Positions 8,749-17,451 of a stretch of DNA of 64,000 nt are shown here, in pieces. The DNA is from Octadecabacter antarcticus 307. GTDB lineage: Bacteria > Pseudomonadota > Alphaproteobacteria > Rhodobacterales > Rhodobacteraceae. Each line of letters begins with the position of its first letter. The stretch's first letter is position 1. The notes beneath the pieces are model-generated. The model worked only from the letters and a program-made list of their open reading frames with translations, ran no database searches and was not told where the DNA came from. Position numbers and translations under genes: made by a program. The stretch covers positions 1,664,501 through 1,728,500 of the forward strand of contig NC_020911.1 in the NCBI RefSeq assembly GCF_000155675.2, given 5' to 3'.

Positions 8749-9713
8749 TATCGCAAGAGGTATTTGAGGGCTGCGTGACGCGCGCTGCCCTTGCGCCGAC
8801 CGTCCACAACACCCAACCCGCCCGCTGGGTCCGTGACGGGGACGCGCTGTCGTTGTTTTGCGATACCAGCGTCGGCCTACTGGTTGGCGACCCCAAAGGG
8901 CGCGACGCGGCCCTGTCGTGCGGCGCTGTACTGGAGGCAATGGTGCTGGCGCTGTCCGCCCACGGCATCGCAGCCCACGCAACCTTGACCGACAAAGAGA
9001 CAGCACCTGGTCAGGGCCTTGTTGCGGTCGCGCATTTGACCATGTCACACGGGTCCGACGACGGGCTGCACGCCCAACTTGAACGCCGTTTCACGTGGCG
9101 CGGTCCATTCGTACCGCAGCCTGCGGAACTGTACGGCTGGACCCGCGCAGATGCCCGGATGATCATGGACCTGACAGGTCGTGAATGGATCGCTGAGCGC
9201 AACGATTGGGCAAGCTTTGAGATTATGCAGAACCCTGATTTTCGCCGCGAACTGGTCAGCTGGATGCGGTTTAGCGACAGGCACCCGCGCGCCGGACTTG
9301 ACGGGATGAACTGTGCGTCAATGCGAATGAGCCGTGGCGAGGCCCGCGCAGCACCCTTGGTTCTGATCAAATTTTGGTGGTTTTTGAACGCGATTGGTTT
9401 CACCAAAGGCCTTACATCTGAACACGAGGTGACATTGACTGCACCGGTTATAGCATTGTTTCACAGAGATATTATGGAAAACCCTGTTGCAAGCGGTCGG
9501 GCCTATCTTCGCATGTGCCTTGAGGCGGCATCCTTGGGGTTTGCGGGTTGGCCGATGGCCGCAGTGTCGGACCACCCAAGCACACATACACAGGTCTGTG
9601 ACAGGTTCGGCATCGCGTCTGACCGCCGTCTCGTTCAGGTCATCCGCTTTGGCAGTCCCAAAGGAGATACGCCGCCGCGTTCAAGACGCCCCTTGAGCGA
9701 GGTTTTGCGCTAG
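8745..9713 (+). CDS. Nitroreductase-like flavoprotein, last gene of the E1-like operon
   Basis: A 322-residue protein of the nitroreductase fold. The start AALAPTVHNTQPARWV is the family's N-terminal FMN-phosphate region (ApSxhNtQPw), and the C-terminal half contains AYLRMCLEAASLGFAGWPM, the helix expected in this fold. Nitroreductases bind FMN and reduce or oxidise small molecules. Some bacterial proteins fuse an E1-like domain to such a domain (the Rv1355c/MoeY type), which supports a functional link here. The gene overlaps its predecessor by 4 bp (ATGA). Confidence 0.72.
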   Translation: MISQEVFEGCVTRAALAPTVHNTQPARWVRDGDALSLFCDTSVGLLVGDPKGRDAALSCGAVLEAMVLALSAHGIAAHATLTDKETAPGQGLVAVAHLTMSHGSDDGLHAQLERRFTWRGPFVPQPAELYGWTRADARMIMDLTGREWIAERNDWASFEIMQNPDFRRELVSWMRFSDRHPRAGLDGMNCASMRMSRGEARAAPLVLIKFWWFLNAIGFTKGLTSEHEVTLTAPVIALFHRDIMENPVASGRAYLRMCLEAASLGFAGWPMAAVSDHPSTHTQVCDRFGIASDRRLVQVIRFGSPKGDTPPRSRRPLSEVLR

Positions 9714-9742
9714 TCGAAGTTTAAATTAGTTGACGTTTTAAA

Positions 9743-11065
9743 CTAGTCGACTGGCAAACCGCTGGGCACTGTCGCGGGTCGCCCAAGCGGGCGTTCCTGC
9801 GCGGTGTCACCAGTTAAAGCATGAAGAAACGCTTCTATATCAGCGACTTCCGCCGCAGTCATGGCCACAGGATTGATGTCCAAAACCGCCTGCTGACGTG
9901 CCATTTCACGGCTGTCCTGCTGGATTGCGAAGTCAACACCATCCATCCACGGTGCGACGGGCAACGCTGCCATGTCGGTTGTCCAAGCGGCGCGGGCGGC
10001 AACTGGGTCGCCGTGGTGGCGTATCATGTCGCCCAAAGTCGGATATGCACCGTTATGACCATAGGGCGCCGTCAGCGCGACGTTGCGCAAGGACGGTGTG
10101 CGAAATCTGTAAGCATCTGATAATAAATCCGTTTCCCCCATTCGCCCGACATCGCGTGGCATTTTATCAAAGAGGCGTGTGCGCCCTGGTCCAAAGGCTG
10201 GCAGGCCGAGGGCGTGAAAGGTCTGGTCGGTGAAAAGTGGCCCACTGTGACAGCCCGCGCAACCAACTGCGCCAAAGAACAAGTGTCGGCCACGTTCAGC
10301 GCTGGCGGGCAGGGCCGTACCGGTCAGCCACGCATCATAGGGGCTGTCAAAACTGCGCCATTCAGTCGTGATAAACGCCGCCATCGCATTGCCAATTTCA
10401 ACAATTGTTATGTCGGGTATTTCGGTAACATTATCAAAGGCTTCAATGAATAACCTGACGTATTCAGGCTCTGCGTGGATCCGCGCTTGGATGATGGGCC
10501 ACGCGGCATCAATTCTATCGTGGGTGGCGCCTGCGATGGCGTTTTCACCGGGGTTTCCGGCCATTTCGAATTGTGAGGTAAGGGGGAACAGGGATTGCGC
10601 GGCGACGATGTTGTCCAGACCCATCGGGAGCCATTCTTCGGCAGGGGAATCAAAGCCGTTGCCGAACTGATCGGACACCTCAAGCCGGCCATCCCAAAAG
10701 AGCACGTCGATAGAATTATGCCCTATATTCCAAAGGCTTGGTGCGTTTCTTGGGATGCGCTTGCGGATGTCTTCGGCGGTGCGGTCCGGCCCGACACCGA
10801 TGCCGCCTTCGCCAATGCCCAGTGACAGCCCGTCGCCACCCGCTTGGTCATGATGATGACAGGTACCACAGGATATGTTCCTGTTTCCACTCAATATTTT
10901 GTCGTAGAATAACAATTGTCCAATGCGGGCTTGCGCTTGGTCGGCGTCCACGAAATCATCCATCGAAATCGGGTCCGCCACAGCCGCGCCAGCCCCCCAA
11001 ATAAGGAGGCACATCGCGTGCACCACTTGTACACAACTTGTATGACTCTGCGACGTACATTTCAT
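9743..11065 (-). CDS. Di-heme cytochrome c peroxidase / MauG-like protein, secreted
   Basis: A 440-residue periplasmic c-type cytochrome. After a signal peptide (hydrophobic to about residue 30) there are two heme-binding CxxCH sites, CGTCH near residue 67 and CAGCH near 270. The flanking GQLLFYDKILSGNRNISC and FRTPSLRNVALTAPYGHNG are classic for the bacterial di-heme peroxidase/MauG family, which reduces H2O2 or oxidises protein or small-molecule partners. Start 11065 overlaps the divergent Sel1 gene by 24 bp; the internal ATG at 11014 would avoid this but shorten the signal peptide. Substrate cannot be told from sequence. Confidence 0.85.
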   Translation of the reverse strand: MKCTSQSHTSCVQVVHAMCLLIWGAGAAVADPISMDDFVDADQAQARIGQLLFYDKILSGNRNISCGTCHHHDQAGGDGLSLGIGEGGIGVGPDRTAEDIRKRIPRNAPSLWNIGHNSIDVLFWDGRLEVSDQFGNGFDSPAEEWLPMGLDNIVAAQSLFPLTSQFEMAGNPGENAIAGATHDRIDAAWPIIQARIHAEPEYVRLFIEAFDNVTEIPDITIVEIGNAMAAFITTEWRSFDSPYDAWLTGTALPASAERGRHLFFGAVGCAGCHSGPLFTDQTFHALGLPAFGPGRTRLFDKMPRDVGRMGETDLLSDAYRFRTPSLRNVALTAPYGHNGAYPTLGDMIRHHGDPVAARAAWTTDMAALPVAPWMDGVDFAIQQDSREMARQQAVLDINPVAMTAAEVADIEAFLHALTGDTAQERPLGRPATVPSGLPVD

Positions 11066-11536
11066 GGATTCATTTTGGCAGGTTTGATGGCGACCTCAAG
11101 CCCTGTCTTTGCCGCTGATCTGGAAGACGCCCGCGATCTGATGGAAGCGGGGGAGTTCGTTGCGGCGCGCGCGCAGTTCGAGGTTCTGGCGCGATCCGGC
11201 AATGCTGACGCCGAAGAATGGATCGGAGTGATGTACGCGCTGGGGCTTGGCGTGGCGCGCGACGATGAACGCGCGTTTGAGTGGTACCTGCGCGCGTCGA
11301 TGAAGGGGCATCCGGGGGCGCAATCCGGGATCGGCTGGTATTATGAGTTGGGCCGCGGAATGCCTGCGCCCGATCTGGTGCGGGCGTATCTGTGGTATGC
11401 GCTGTCCGCGATTGGCGGCGACATCGATGCGCCAGACAGTCTTGAGGCGTTGACGCCGAGAATGAGCGCCGAGCAGCGGGCGCGGGCGCAGGTGTTGGTG
11501 GATGATTACAAGGTGTGGATGTATCCGTTTCGGTAG
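11042..11536 (+). CDS. Secreted Sel1-repeat (SLR) protein
   Basis: A 164-residue protein with a signal peptide (MTLRRTFHGFILAGLMATSS, cleavage near VFA-AD) followed by Sel1-like alpha/alpha repeats, e.g. DAEEWIGVMYALGLGVARDD and GAQSGIGWYYELGRGM. Such repeats are protein-protein scaffolds, often in the periplasm. It is divergent from the di-heme peroxidase, with start regions that touch. ATG 11042 is chosen because it gives an intact signal peptide. Confidence 0.75.
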   Translation: MTLRRTFHGFILAGLMATSSPVFAADLEDARDLMEAGEFVAARAQFEVLARSGNADAEEWIGVMYALGLGVARDDERAFEWYLRASMKGHPGAQSGIGWYYELGRGMPAPDLVRAYLWYALSAIGGDIDAPDSLEALTPRMSAEQRARAQVLVDDYKVWMYPFR

Positions 11537-11550
11537 AGGGAGATGAAAAA

Positions 11551-12345
11551 GTGGATTGTTGGAATTCAGTTACTTTTGACGATGAACTTAAGTCAATCCT
11601 AGACGCTAATGCGGAAGTGATCTTTAGCTACTGGGACGAAGACAAGCGTCTCATGGAGCGGCATCTTACAAGTGAACCTTATGAAAGCCTCTTATCCAAT
11701 CCTTATAGCCAGCGGTACAATCAAGTTCTTGAAAATCAATTATTGAAAGCACTGGCACGCCGCAAGATAAGAGTTTGGCACTATGCCAGAATGACGGATA
11801 ATGAAGTCGAGTTGATAAAACAGCGTGTTATGCTCTCAACTTTGCCGGGACTTCGAGCCCGCTTGGACAAGCTTGTTTCGGATGGGCTGCTGACCGATGT
11901 GCAGGCCAACGAAATCTTCCAGACAAGTCCATTTCAGAACCAATCAGATATCAGAGCAGGCAAATTCTACGCAGTAACGATCCCTGTTCCTGCGAGAACG
12001 GCAGGAACCGAAGATTTGCTGAAGTTTTGGGGTGGGGAGTCGGCATATTTCCGTTTCTGTGATGGACCAATCTTAAAATCACTTGCAAAGATTGGTAATC
12101 CTCGGATTTTCGAGGTTGAAATTAATCTCCGAGACAGCGTGAATGCCTACGCAGTCGCAGAAACCGTTTTAAGGGCAGAAGCAGTGCGCCTAGGTGTGAA
12201 CTTAATAATAGACGGTTCAGACATTGCTGTACGTAACCAATGCAATGATATTAGAGTAATTCGTGCGCATACCTGCGGTGATGAACTGTTTGAATGTGTT
12301 GGCAATTCATACCCTGATGGTTGCGCAGTGCTGCCAAGACGATGA
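11551..12345 (+). CDS. Hypothetical protein with RVWHYARM and GGES motifs
   Basis: No family identified. I choose GTG 11551 (264 residues) because GGGAG lies 8 nt upstream; an in-frame ATG at 11515 inside the Sel1 gene is an alternative. Features are KIRVWHYARMTDNEVELI near residue 80, RAGKFYAVTIPVP near 145 and KFWGGESAYFRF near 165. The arrangement R-x-x-H-Y followed by a GGE motif is loosely like an ADP-ribosyltransferase-type fold, but I would not rely on that. Base composition is more A/T-rich than neighbouring genes, suggesting recent acquisition. Confidence 0.6.
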   Translation: MDCWNSVTFDDELKSILDANAEVIFSYWDEDKRLMERHLTSEPYESLLSNPYSQRYNQVLENQLLKALARRKIRVWHYARMTDNEVELIKQRVMLSTLPGLRARLDKLVSDGLLTDVQANEIFQTSPFQNQSDIRAGKFYAVTIPVPARTAGTEDLLKFWGGESAYFRFCDGPILKSLAKIGNPRIFEVEINLRDSVNAYAVAETVLRAEAVRLGVNLIIDGSDIAVRNQCNDIRVIRAHTCGDELFECVGNSYPDGCAVLPRR

Positions 12346-12521
12346 ACCGAGCAAGCGGCGGGCCGTGGGGTGGCGCTGGAAGGTCTTTTGCGGCCACTTT
12401 ATGGTGGCGGTCGTCGTTTTACACCAGTGTTTCGCGCGGCATTAGCCATAGCGCCAGCCCGTCGGGACGGACCGGCGCTTGCTCGGCGCCTGCGGCTTGA
12501 CTCCGAGCGGGGGCAGGACAC

Positions 12522-12553
12522 AAAAAAGGCCGCCCCAACCGGAGCGGCCTTTT
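12522..12553. terminator. Bidirectional rho-independent terminator
   Basis: A run of six A precedes the stem GGCCGC, a 10-nt loop, GCGGCC and TTTT. Read on the minus strand it gives a stem followed by T6, about 20 bp past the stop codon of the TRAP substrate-binding gene. On the plus strand it follows the hypothetical gene by ~180 bp. Confidence 0.85.
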
Positions 12554-12572
12554 CGATTTCAGGTGTTAACCT

Positions 12573-13646
12573 TTAGTTCAGGTCGGCGGCGTAGTCTGCG
12601 GCCAGATCGGCCTCAACCTCTGCGACGGCGGCCAGAAGCGCGTCGAGCATGTCGCTACCCCCGTCTACGTTTTCACGAAACCATGCCTGCACAGGTTCGG
12701 CGGCCTGCGCGAACATGGCCTTTTCTTCGGGTGTTGGCACATAGACCTCACCGCCACCGTCTACGAAGTCGGTGTAGGCTTGGATCGAGTTGCGCTTGGG
12801 TGCAGCGAATGTCGCCTGCTGCAGCGCGTAGAAGCCATCCACGATGACGCGGCGCTGTGCCTCGTCCATGCTGGTGAAGCGTTCGTTGTTCATCCACCAC
12901 AGCGCGCCCATATAGCTGTGCCCGTCAAGGGTCAGGTATTGCAGGCCCGCATCGGGGAACTTCATGCCCATGATGTCCGTGATGCCGTTGGCTGTGCCTT
13001 GGACAACGCCGGTTTGCAGGGATGTGAACAGTTCCGGCCACGGGATCGGGGTGGCCGAGGCGCCCATAGCTTCGACCAGCTGCACGGGCAGATCTGCAAC
13101 AACAGAACGCAGTTTCAGACCGTCCATATCCGCAGGGGTCTGGATGCGGCGTTCGGTGTTGGCAAAGTTGCGCCATCCGCCGGTGTTGCCGATCGTCATC
13201 AGGCGGATCGTGTCTTCGCTGTCTGCCAATGCCTGATCGCGCAGGGTGCGCACGAAATCACTGGAAAGCACCGCTTCTGCGACGCGGTCGGACGACATCA
13301 GATAGGGCAGGTCAAGCACCTGAATATACGGGAAGATGCCCGCCGCGCCGCCTGAGGTGGAGATATAGATGTCGATTGAGCCTTCGGCGACGCCTTCAAG
13401 GCATTCTGCGCCGGTTGAACACAGCTGCGTGCCGATGAACAATTCGACGGTGATTGCACCGTTTGACGCGGCTTCTACGTAATCCTTGAAGACGATCAGA
13501 CCGTCATAGTCTTCGTCGTTTTCGTTGGAGTTTGCGGTTGCGCGCAGGGTGATGGAATGGCCGTCCGCATAAACAGGCGTGGCGGCGATGGTGTAGGCGG
13601 CGATGGTCGCGGCCATGGCCAAGGGTCGAGCAAGGTACGTCTTCAT
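12573..13646 (-). CDS. TRAP transporter substrate-binding protein (DctP family)
   Basis: A 357-residue periplasmic solute receptor with an N-terminal signal peptide ending near VYADGH. Typical DctP features are GSIDIYISTSGG, VLDLPYLMSS, the ligand-carboxylate arginine region DMDGLKLRSV, and SLQTGVVQGTANG. It is the last gene of a six-gene minus-strand operon (monooxygenase, aldo/keto reductase, flavin reductase, then Q, M, P). The ligand is unknown, but its neighbours suggest a compound opened by an FMNH2-dependent monooxygenase. A terminator follows the gene. Confidence 0.92.
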   Translation of the reverse strand: MKTYLARPLAMAATIAAYTIAATPVYADGHSITLRATANSNENDEDYDGLIVFKDYVEAASNGAITVELFIGTQLCSTGAECLEGVAEGSIDIYISTSGGAAGIFPYIQVLDLPYLMSSDRVAEAVLSSDFVRTLRDQALADSEDTIRLMTIGNTGGWRNFANTERRIQTPADMDGLKLRSVVADLPVQLVEAMGASATPIPWPELFTSLQTGVVQGTANGITDIMGMKFPDAGLQYLTLDGHSYMGALWWMNNERFTSMDEAQRRVIVDGFYALQQATFAAPKRNSIQAYTDFVDGGGEVYVPTPEEKAMFAQAAEPVQAWFRENVDGGSDMLDALLAAVAEVEADLAADYAADLN

Positions 13647-13691
13647 TTGTGTAATCCTCCCAGATTTATGAAGTTGGTTAGGCGTTGGTTT

Positions 13692-15239
13692 TTAGTTTGG
13701 TGGCGGCCCAGGGCTAATGCAAGCCATGTAACCGATGTCTGGTGAGCAGCCCAAGAAGTCCGCCAGATATGGAACTGTCATTGAGATTTGTGGGATGAAG
13801 GTGATCAGGAAAATCACGACGACTTCGACTGCTAAGAAAGGCAGAATGGCCCATGCGATGGTTTCGACCTTTTCACGACTGACCGTCGAGGCCACGAACA
13901 GCACCAGACCCATCGGGGGTGTCGCAAGGCCAACCGTCAGGTTCACCGACATGATGATCGCGAAATGCACAGGGTGCACGCCGATGTCCACAAAGATTGG
14001 GCCAAGGATCGGGCCAAGAATGATGATCGCGGGGCCCGCGTCCAAGAACATGCCGACGATGAACAGCAGGATGTTGATCAAGAACAGCAAGATCAGCGGG
14101 TTTTCGGACAGGCCCAGAATGATGTCGGCCATGGTTGTGGCCGCGCCGGATGTGGCGACGATGGTCTTGAACGCCACAGCCGCGCCAACCAGCAACAGCA
14201 CCGAGGCAGAGGCGAGGGCGGAGCGTTGCAACACGTCAAAGAAATCCGCCCATGTCAGGGATCGCAGCACAAAGACGCTGACCAGCAGGGCGTAGGCCAC
14301 AGCGACGGTGGAGGCTTCGGTCGGGGTCATGACGCCCACAAGGATACCGCCAAGGATGATGATCGGCGTTTGCAGTGGCACGACGCCCTTTTTGCACACG
14401 ATGCGGAAGTCAGGGCTGACAACGGTGCGCAACCACACAAAGAAGAAATGCGCGAACACCAGCAGCACAGCCAAGGTCCCCACAAGCATCCAGCCTTGCG
14501 GTTTAGCAACGCCTGCAAACAAGGACCCAAGCCGGAACACCGCCCAAAGCAAGCCCATGAAGTTGATGCGCACAAGTATCAGCGACAACCAGTGTTCGAT
14601 TGGCGCGATGGTCTGGTTTTTGTGAACGATGCGTTCAGCTTTTGGCAAATCGTAGCGATCGGCCATAAGACGCACCATCACCATCAGGCCGATGCCGACC
14701 AATATGCCCGGAACGATGCCCGCCATGAACAGCGCGGCGACGCTTTCGCCCATGACATAGGCATAGATGATCATGATGCCGCTAGGTGGAATGATCGGGC
14801 CAATGACGGATGACGCCGCGGTAATCGCGGCGGCGAATTTGCGGGTATAGCCGTTCTTTTCCATCGCAGGAATAAGCGTGGAGCCAAGCGCGGATGTATC
14901 TGCCACCGCCGACCCCGAAAGGCCCGCGAACAGGATGGACGACAGAATATTCACTTGCGCCAGACCACCGCGCATATGGCCCATGAAGGCTTGTGAAAAT
15001 TCCACAAGGCGGGTGGTGATGCCACCGCGGTTCATCACCTCACCTGCCAACATAAAGAACGGCAGTGCCATCAGTGGAAAGCTGTCTATGCCGTTGTAAA
15101 CATTGCGGTACAGGATCGAGAGATCCCTTTCATTGCCGGTCACCCAGACCATGAAGCCGGGGGCGAACAGCAGTGCAAAGACGACAGGCGTGCCGATCAT
15201 CAAAATGGCAAGAAACAGCGGAAGGAACCAAATCAGCAT
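13692..15239 (-). CDS. TRAP transporter large permease (DctM family)
   Basis: A 515-residue inner-membrane permease, longer than the usual ~430. It begins FLPLFLAILMIGTPVVFALL and contains PLMALPFFMLAGEVMNRGG, GLSGSAVADTSALGS and the GPIIPPSGIMIIYAY motif of DctM proteins. Extra hydrophobic sequence lies in the middle (about residues 215-270). The start codon overlaps the stop of the small permease by one base (TAATG), implying coupled translation. Confidence 0.9.
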   Translation of the reverse strand: MLIWFLPLFLAILMIGTPVVFALLFAPGFMVWVTGNERDLSILYRNVYNGIDSFPLMALPFFMLAGEVMNRGGITTRLVEFSQAFMGHMRGGLAQVNILSSILFAGLSGSAVADTSALGSTLIPAMEKNGYTRKFAAAITAASSVIGPIIPPSGIMIIYAYVMGESVAALFMAGIVPGILVGIGLMVMVRLMADRYDLPKAERIVHKNQTIAPIEHWLSLILVRINFMGLLWAVFRLGSLFAGVAKPQGWMLVGTLAVLLVFAHFFFVWLRTVVSPDFRIVCKKGVVPLQTPIIILGGILVGVMTPTEASTVAVAYALLVSVFVLRSLTWADFFDVLQRSALASASVLLLVGAAVAFKTIVATSGAATTMADIILGLSENPLILLFLINILLFIVGMFLDAGPAIIILGPILGPIFVDIGVHPVHFAIIMSVNLTVGLATPPMGLVLFVASTVSREKVETIAWAILPFLAVEVVVIFLITFIPQISMTVPYLADFLGCSPDIGYMACISPGPPPN

Positions 15240-15994
15240 TATGATACGCTCGCGATGTCTTGATCGCCCAGCGGGGCAAGGCCAGCGTCGCGCCCGAACA
15301 GTTTCAACCCTTGGCGCAGGATCAGTTCGACACAGACAATGATCAAAAGGTTAATCCCGACCCAAAGGGCTGAATATTGGTAATAATTTGAGAACCGTGG
15401 GCCACATTTGCCAATTTCAAAGCCGAACGGCCAGCGCAGGGTGGATGAACAGCCGCGTCCTGTCAGGCTGTCGACGTGATTGTTCAGGCCCTTGTCCCAC
15501 ATCACCAACAGCACCGCGAAAGACATCGCGAACAACACCAGCGTCAAGACCGTGGACAGGCGTTCAGACAGCGCACGTTCAAGCATATCAATGGCGACAA
15601 ACCCGCCATGACGGTACGCAATCGGCGCCATCAGGCCAGTCATCCAGAGCATGCCAAATCGCGCCGCTTCTTCGGTCCAGTTCGGCGCATCGTTCAAGGC
15701 GTAGCGCATGAAGACTTGCAGCAAAATACAGGACACCATGAAAATCAGGGCGCCGGCGGCGACGTATTTACCAACCTTATGGATGATTTCGTTGATGGCG
15801 GCGTGGGCTTGGGCCGCAGGGATCGGTCGCACCGCGCAGGCCAGCCAAAACGCCGCCGCCATAAGCCCAACAAGGGCCATGTCGCCAACACCAATAATGT
15901 CAGCCACGGCCTCTCGTCGGTCCTCAAAGGCACCGATGAACAGGATCGCCGCATAAGCTGCGGCGACCACTCCGATTGCAAAACGTCCTCCCAA
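15239..15994 (-). CDS. TRAP transporter small permease (DctQ family)
   Basis: A 251-residue membrane protein, larger than a typical DctQ (~170) because of an extra N-terminal hydrophobic pair. The DctQ core starts near residue 75 with LIFMVSCILLQVFMRY and contains NWTEEAARFGMLWMTGLMAP and HGGFVAIDMLE. It forms the permease with the downstream DctM protein. It lies 76 bp after the flavin reductase gene on the same strand. Confidence 0.88.
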   Translation of the reverse strand: MGGRFAIGVVAAAYAAILFIGAFEDRREAVADIIGVGDMALVGLMAAAFWLACAVRPIPAAQAHAAINEIIHKVGKYVAAGALIFMVSCILLQVFMRYALNDAPNWTEEAARFGMLWMTGLMAPIAYRHGGFVAIDMLERALSERLSTVLTLVLFAMSFAVLLVMWDKGLNNHVDSLTGRGCSSTLRWPFGFEIGKCGPRFSNYYQYSALWVGINLLIIVCVELILRQGLKLFGRDAGLAPLGDQDIASVS

Positions 15995-16070
15995 AGTATG
16001 CCCTCCCTAGGCCGCAGTGGTATGTCCCATTCTTGTCGTCATGCGAGGGCTTTACGCCCTGTTCTTTAGT

Positions 16071-16556
16071 TTAACCCTTAATTGATACGAACCGTCCGCC
16101 TTGGAACAGTAGCGGTAGCCCTTCGCGGGCGGATGCACCTGTGACGCGGCCGACGATGATCGTGTGATCGCCCGCATCGTGTTCCGCGTCGAGTGTACAT
16201 TCAAACCGCGCAAGGCAGCCATTGATCAGTGGAACACCATCGTCGTTCGCCGCCCAATCAAGCCCGTCAAACGCTGATTTATCACGGGTAAACCCGTTAC
16301 AAAGCTGCTGTTGATGCCCGTCAAGAATGTGGACCGCGAAGTGCTTTGCGCCCGTGAAGTATTTGAAACGCTTGGATGATTTTGCAGGCGACCACAGCAC
16401 CAGTGGTGGGTTGAGGGACACCGAGGCAAAGCTGTTTGCTGTAATCCCGATGGGCCCGTCAGCCGATGCGGTTGTCACGATCGTGACCCCAGTGGCATAG
16501 GCACCCAAAGCATCGCGGAACGCGCGCTGGTCTGTAAGGGGGTCAAATGCGTTCAC
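16071..16556 (-). CDS. Flavin reductase (HpaC/NtaB-like, FMN-binding split barrel)
   Basis: A 161-residue protein with the family start FRDALGAYATGVTIVTT, the flavin-binding GITANSFASVSLNPPLVLW, and the C-terminal GDHTIIVGRV. These enzymes use NAD(P)H to make reduced flavin for a separate monooxygenase, here most likely the luciferase-like protein of the same operon. The start is GTG, directly abutting the TAA of the aldo/keto reductase gene. Confidence 0.9.
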   Translation of the reverse strand: MNAFDPLTDQRAFRDALGAYATGVTIVTTASADGPIGITANSFASVSLNPPLVLWSPAKSSKRFKYFTGAKHFAVHILDGHQQQLCNGFTRDKSAFDGLDWAANDDGVPLINGCLARFECTLDAEHDAGDHTIIVGRVTGASAREGLPLLFQGGRFVSIKG

Positions 16557-17450
16557 TTATGCCACCTCATGTCCGAGAGCGGATTCGTATAGTTTGAACC
16601 ACGTTTGACGCGACATGTCCACTTTAAGAGCGTCTGATAAGCCGTTGATACGGAACATATTATTTGTCCCCATCACTGGCATGATCTTGGCGGGATGTGC
16701 CAGCAACCAAGCGACTGCAACGGCAGATCTATCAACGCCGTTGTTGGCAGCAATGACGTCCATCGCGCGGCCAAGATCGGTGTCGTCTGTCATAAGCGCG
16801 CCACCCCCAAGTGGCGACCACGCCATTGGCGCAACGCCGCGTTCTTGCAGGTAGGCCAGATCACCGTTGGTCAGTGCCGCGTGCGCGGACAGCGAAATTT
16901 CGATCTGGTTCGTCACCAGTTTTGATTTCATGCCTGATTGCAGCAGGGTCCAGTCGTGCAGTTTGAAGTTCGACACACCGACAGCGCGCACTTTTCCTGA
17001 TGCCACAAGGTCATCCAAGGCCGCGCCAGTTTCATGGTGATCCATCAGCGGGTCGGGGCGATGGATCAGCAGGACGTCGATTTTGTCGACCCCCATCAGG
17101 CGCAGGGAATGATCGACGGAGGCAACTATATGTTTGCGTGTGGTGTCGTAATATTTGCCCGGTGCGTCAGAATAACGACCCGCTGGTGCAAGGATATCGC
17201 ATTTTGTCACGACTTCGATCTGGTCTTTGATCGCTTGGGTCAGGCCTGCGCCCATGATTTCTTCGGCCATGTAGCCGCCGTAAATGTCGGCTTGATCCAT
17301 GGTCGTGATGCCCTGCGCAAGGCAGGCCTCGATCTTGGCCTGAACTGCTTTGGGGGATGTGTCGTCAACATCGCCAAGCCGCCACATGCCATAGACAATG
17401 CGTGACAGGGACAGGTCGGGGGTCAGGGTGATGCGTTCCATAGATGTCAT
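16557..17450 (-). CDS. Aldo/keto reductase
   Basis: NAD(P)H-dependent carbonyl reductase of the AKR superfamily (YdhF-like), about 297 residues from ATG 17450, two bases past the upstream stop codon. It shows DQADIYGGYMAEEIMGAGL (catalytic Asp/Tyr region), RKHIVASVDHSLRLMGVDKI with DVLLIHRPDP after it, and KVRAVGVSNFKLHDW. A longer in-frame start at 17516 would overlap the monooxygenase gene and adds no conserved sequence. It may reduce an aldehyde or ketone released by the monooxygenase. Confidence 0.9.
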   Translation of the reverse strand: MTSMERITLTPDLSLSRIVYGMWRLGDVDDTSPKAVQAKIEACLAQGITTMDQADIYGGYMAEEIMGAGLTQAIKDQIEVVTKCDILAPAGRYSDAPGKYYDTTRKHIVASVDHSLRLMGVDKIDVLLIHRPDPLMDHHETGAALDDLVASGKVRAVGVSNFKLHDWTLLQSGMKSKLVTNQIEISLSAHAALTNGDLAYLQERGVAPMAWSPLGGGALMTDDTDLGRAMDVIAANNGVDRSAVAVAWLLAHPAKIMPVMGTNNMFRINGLSDALKVDMSRQTWFKLYESALGHEVA

Positions 17451-17451
17451 T

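Noticed and set aside
8745..9713. Calling the gene a true MoeY or a cobalamin BluB-type enzyme
   Set aside because: Only the general nitroreductase fold is supported; residues specific for those subfamilies are not evident.
13965..14813. 282-codon plus-strand ORF rich in His, Gln and Asp
   Set aside because: Antisense to the DctM permease; the composition is what hydrophobic codons give on the opposite strand.
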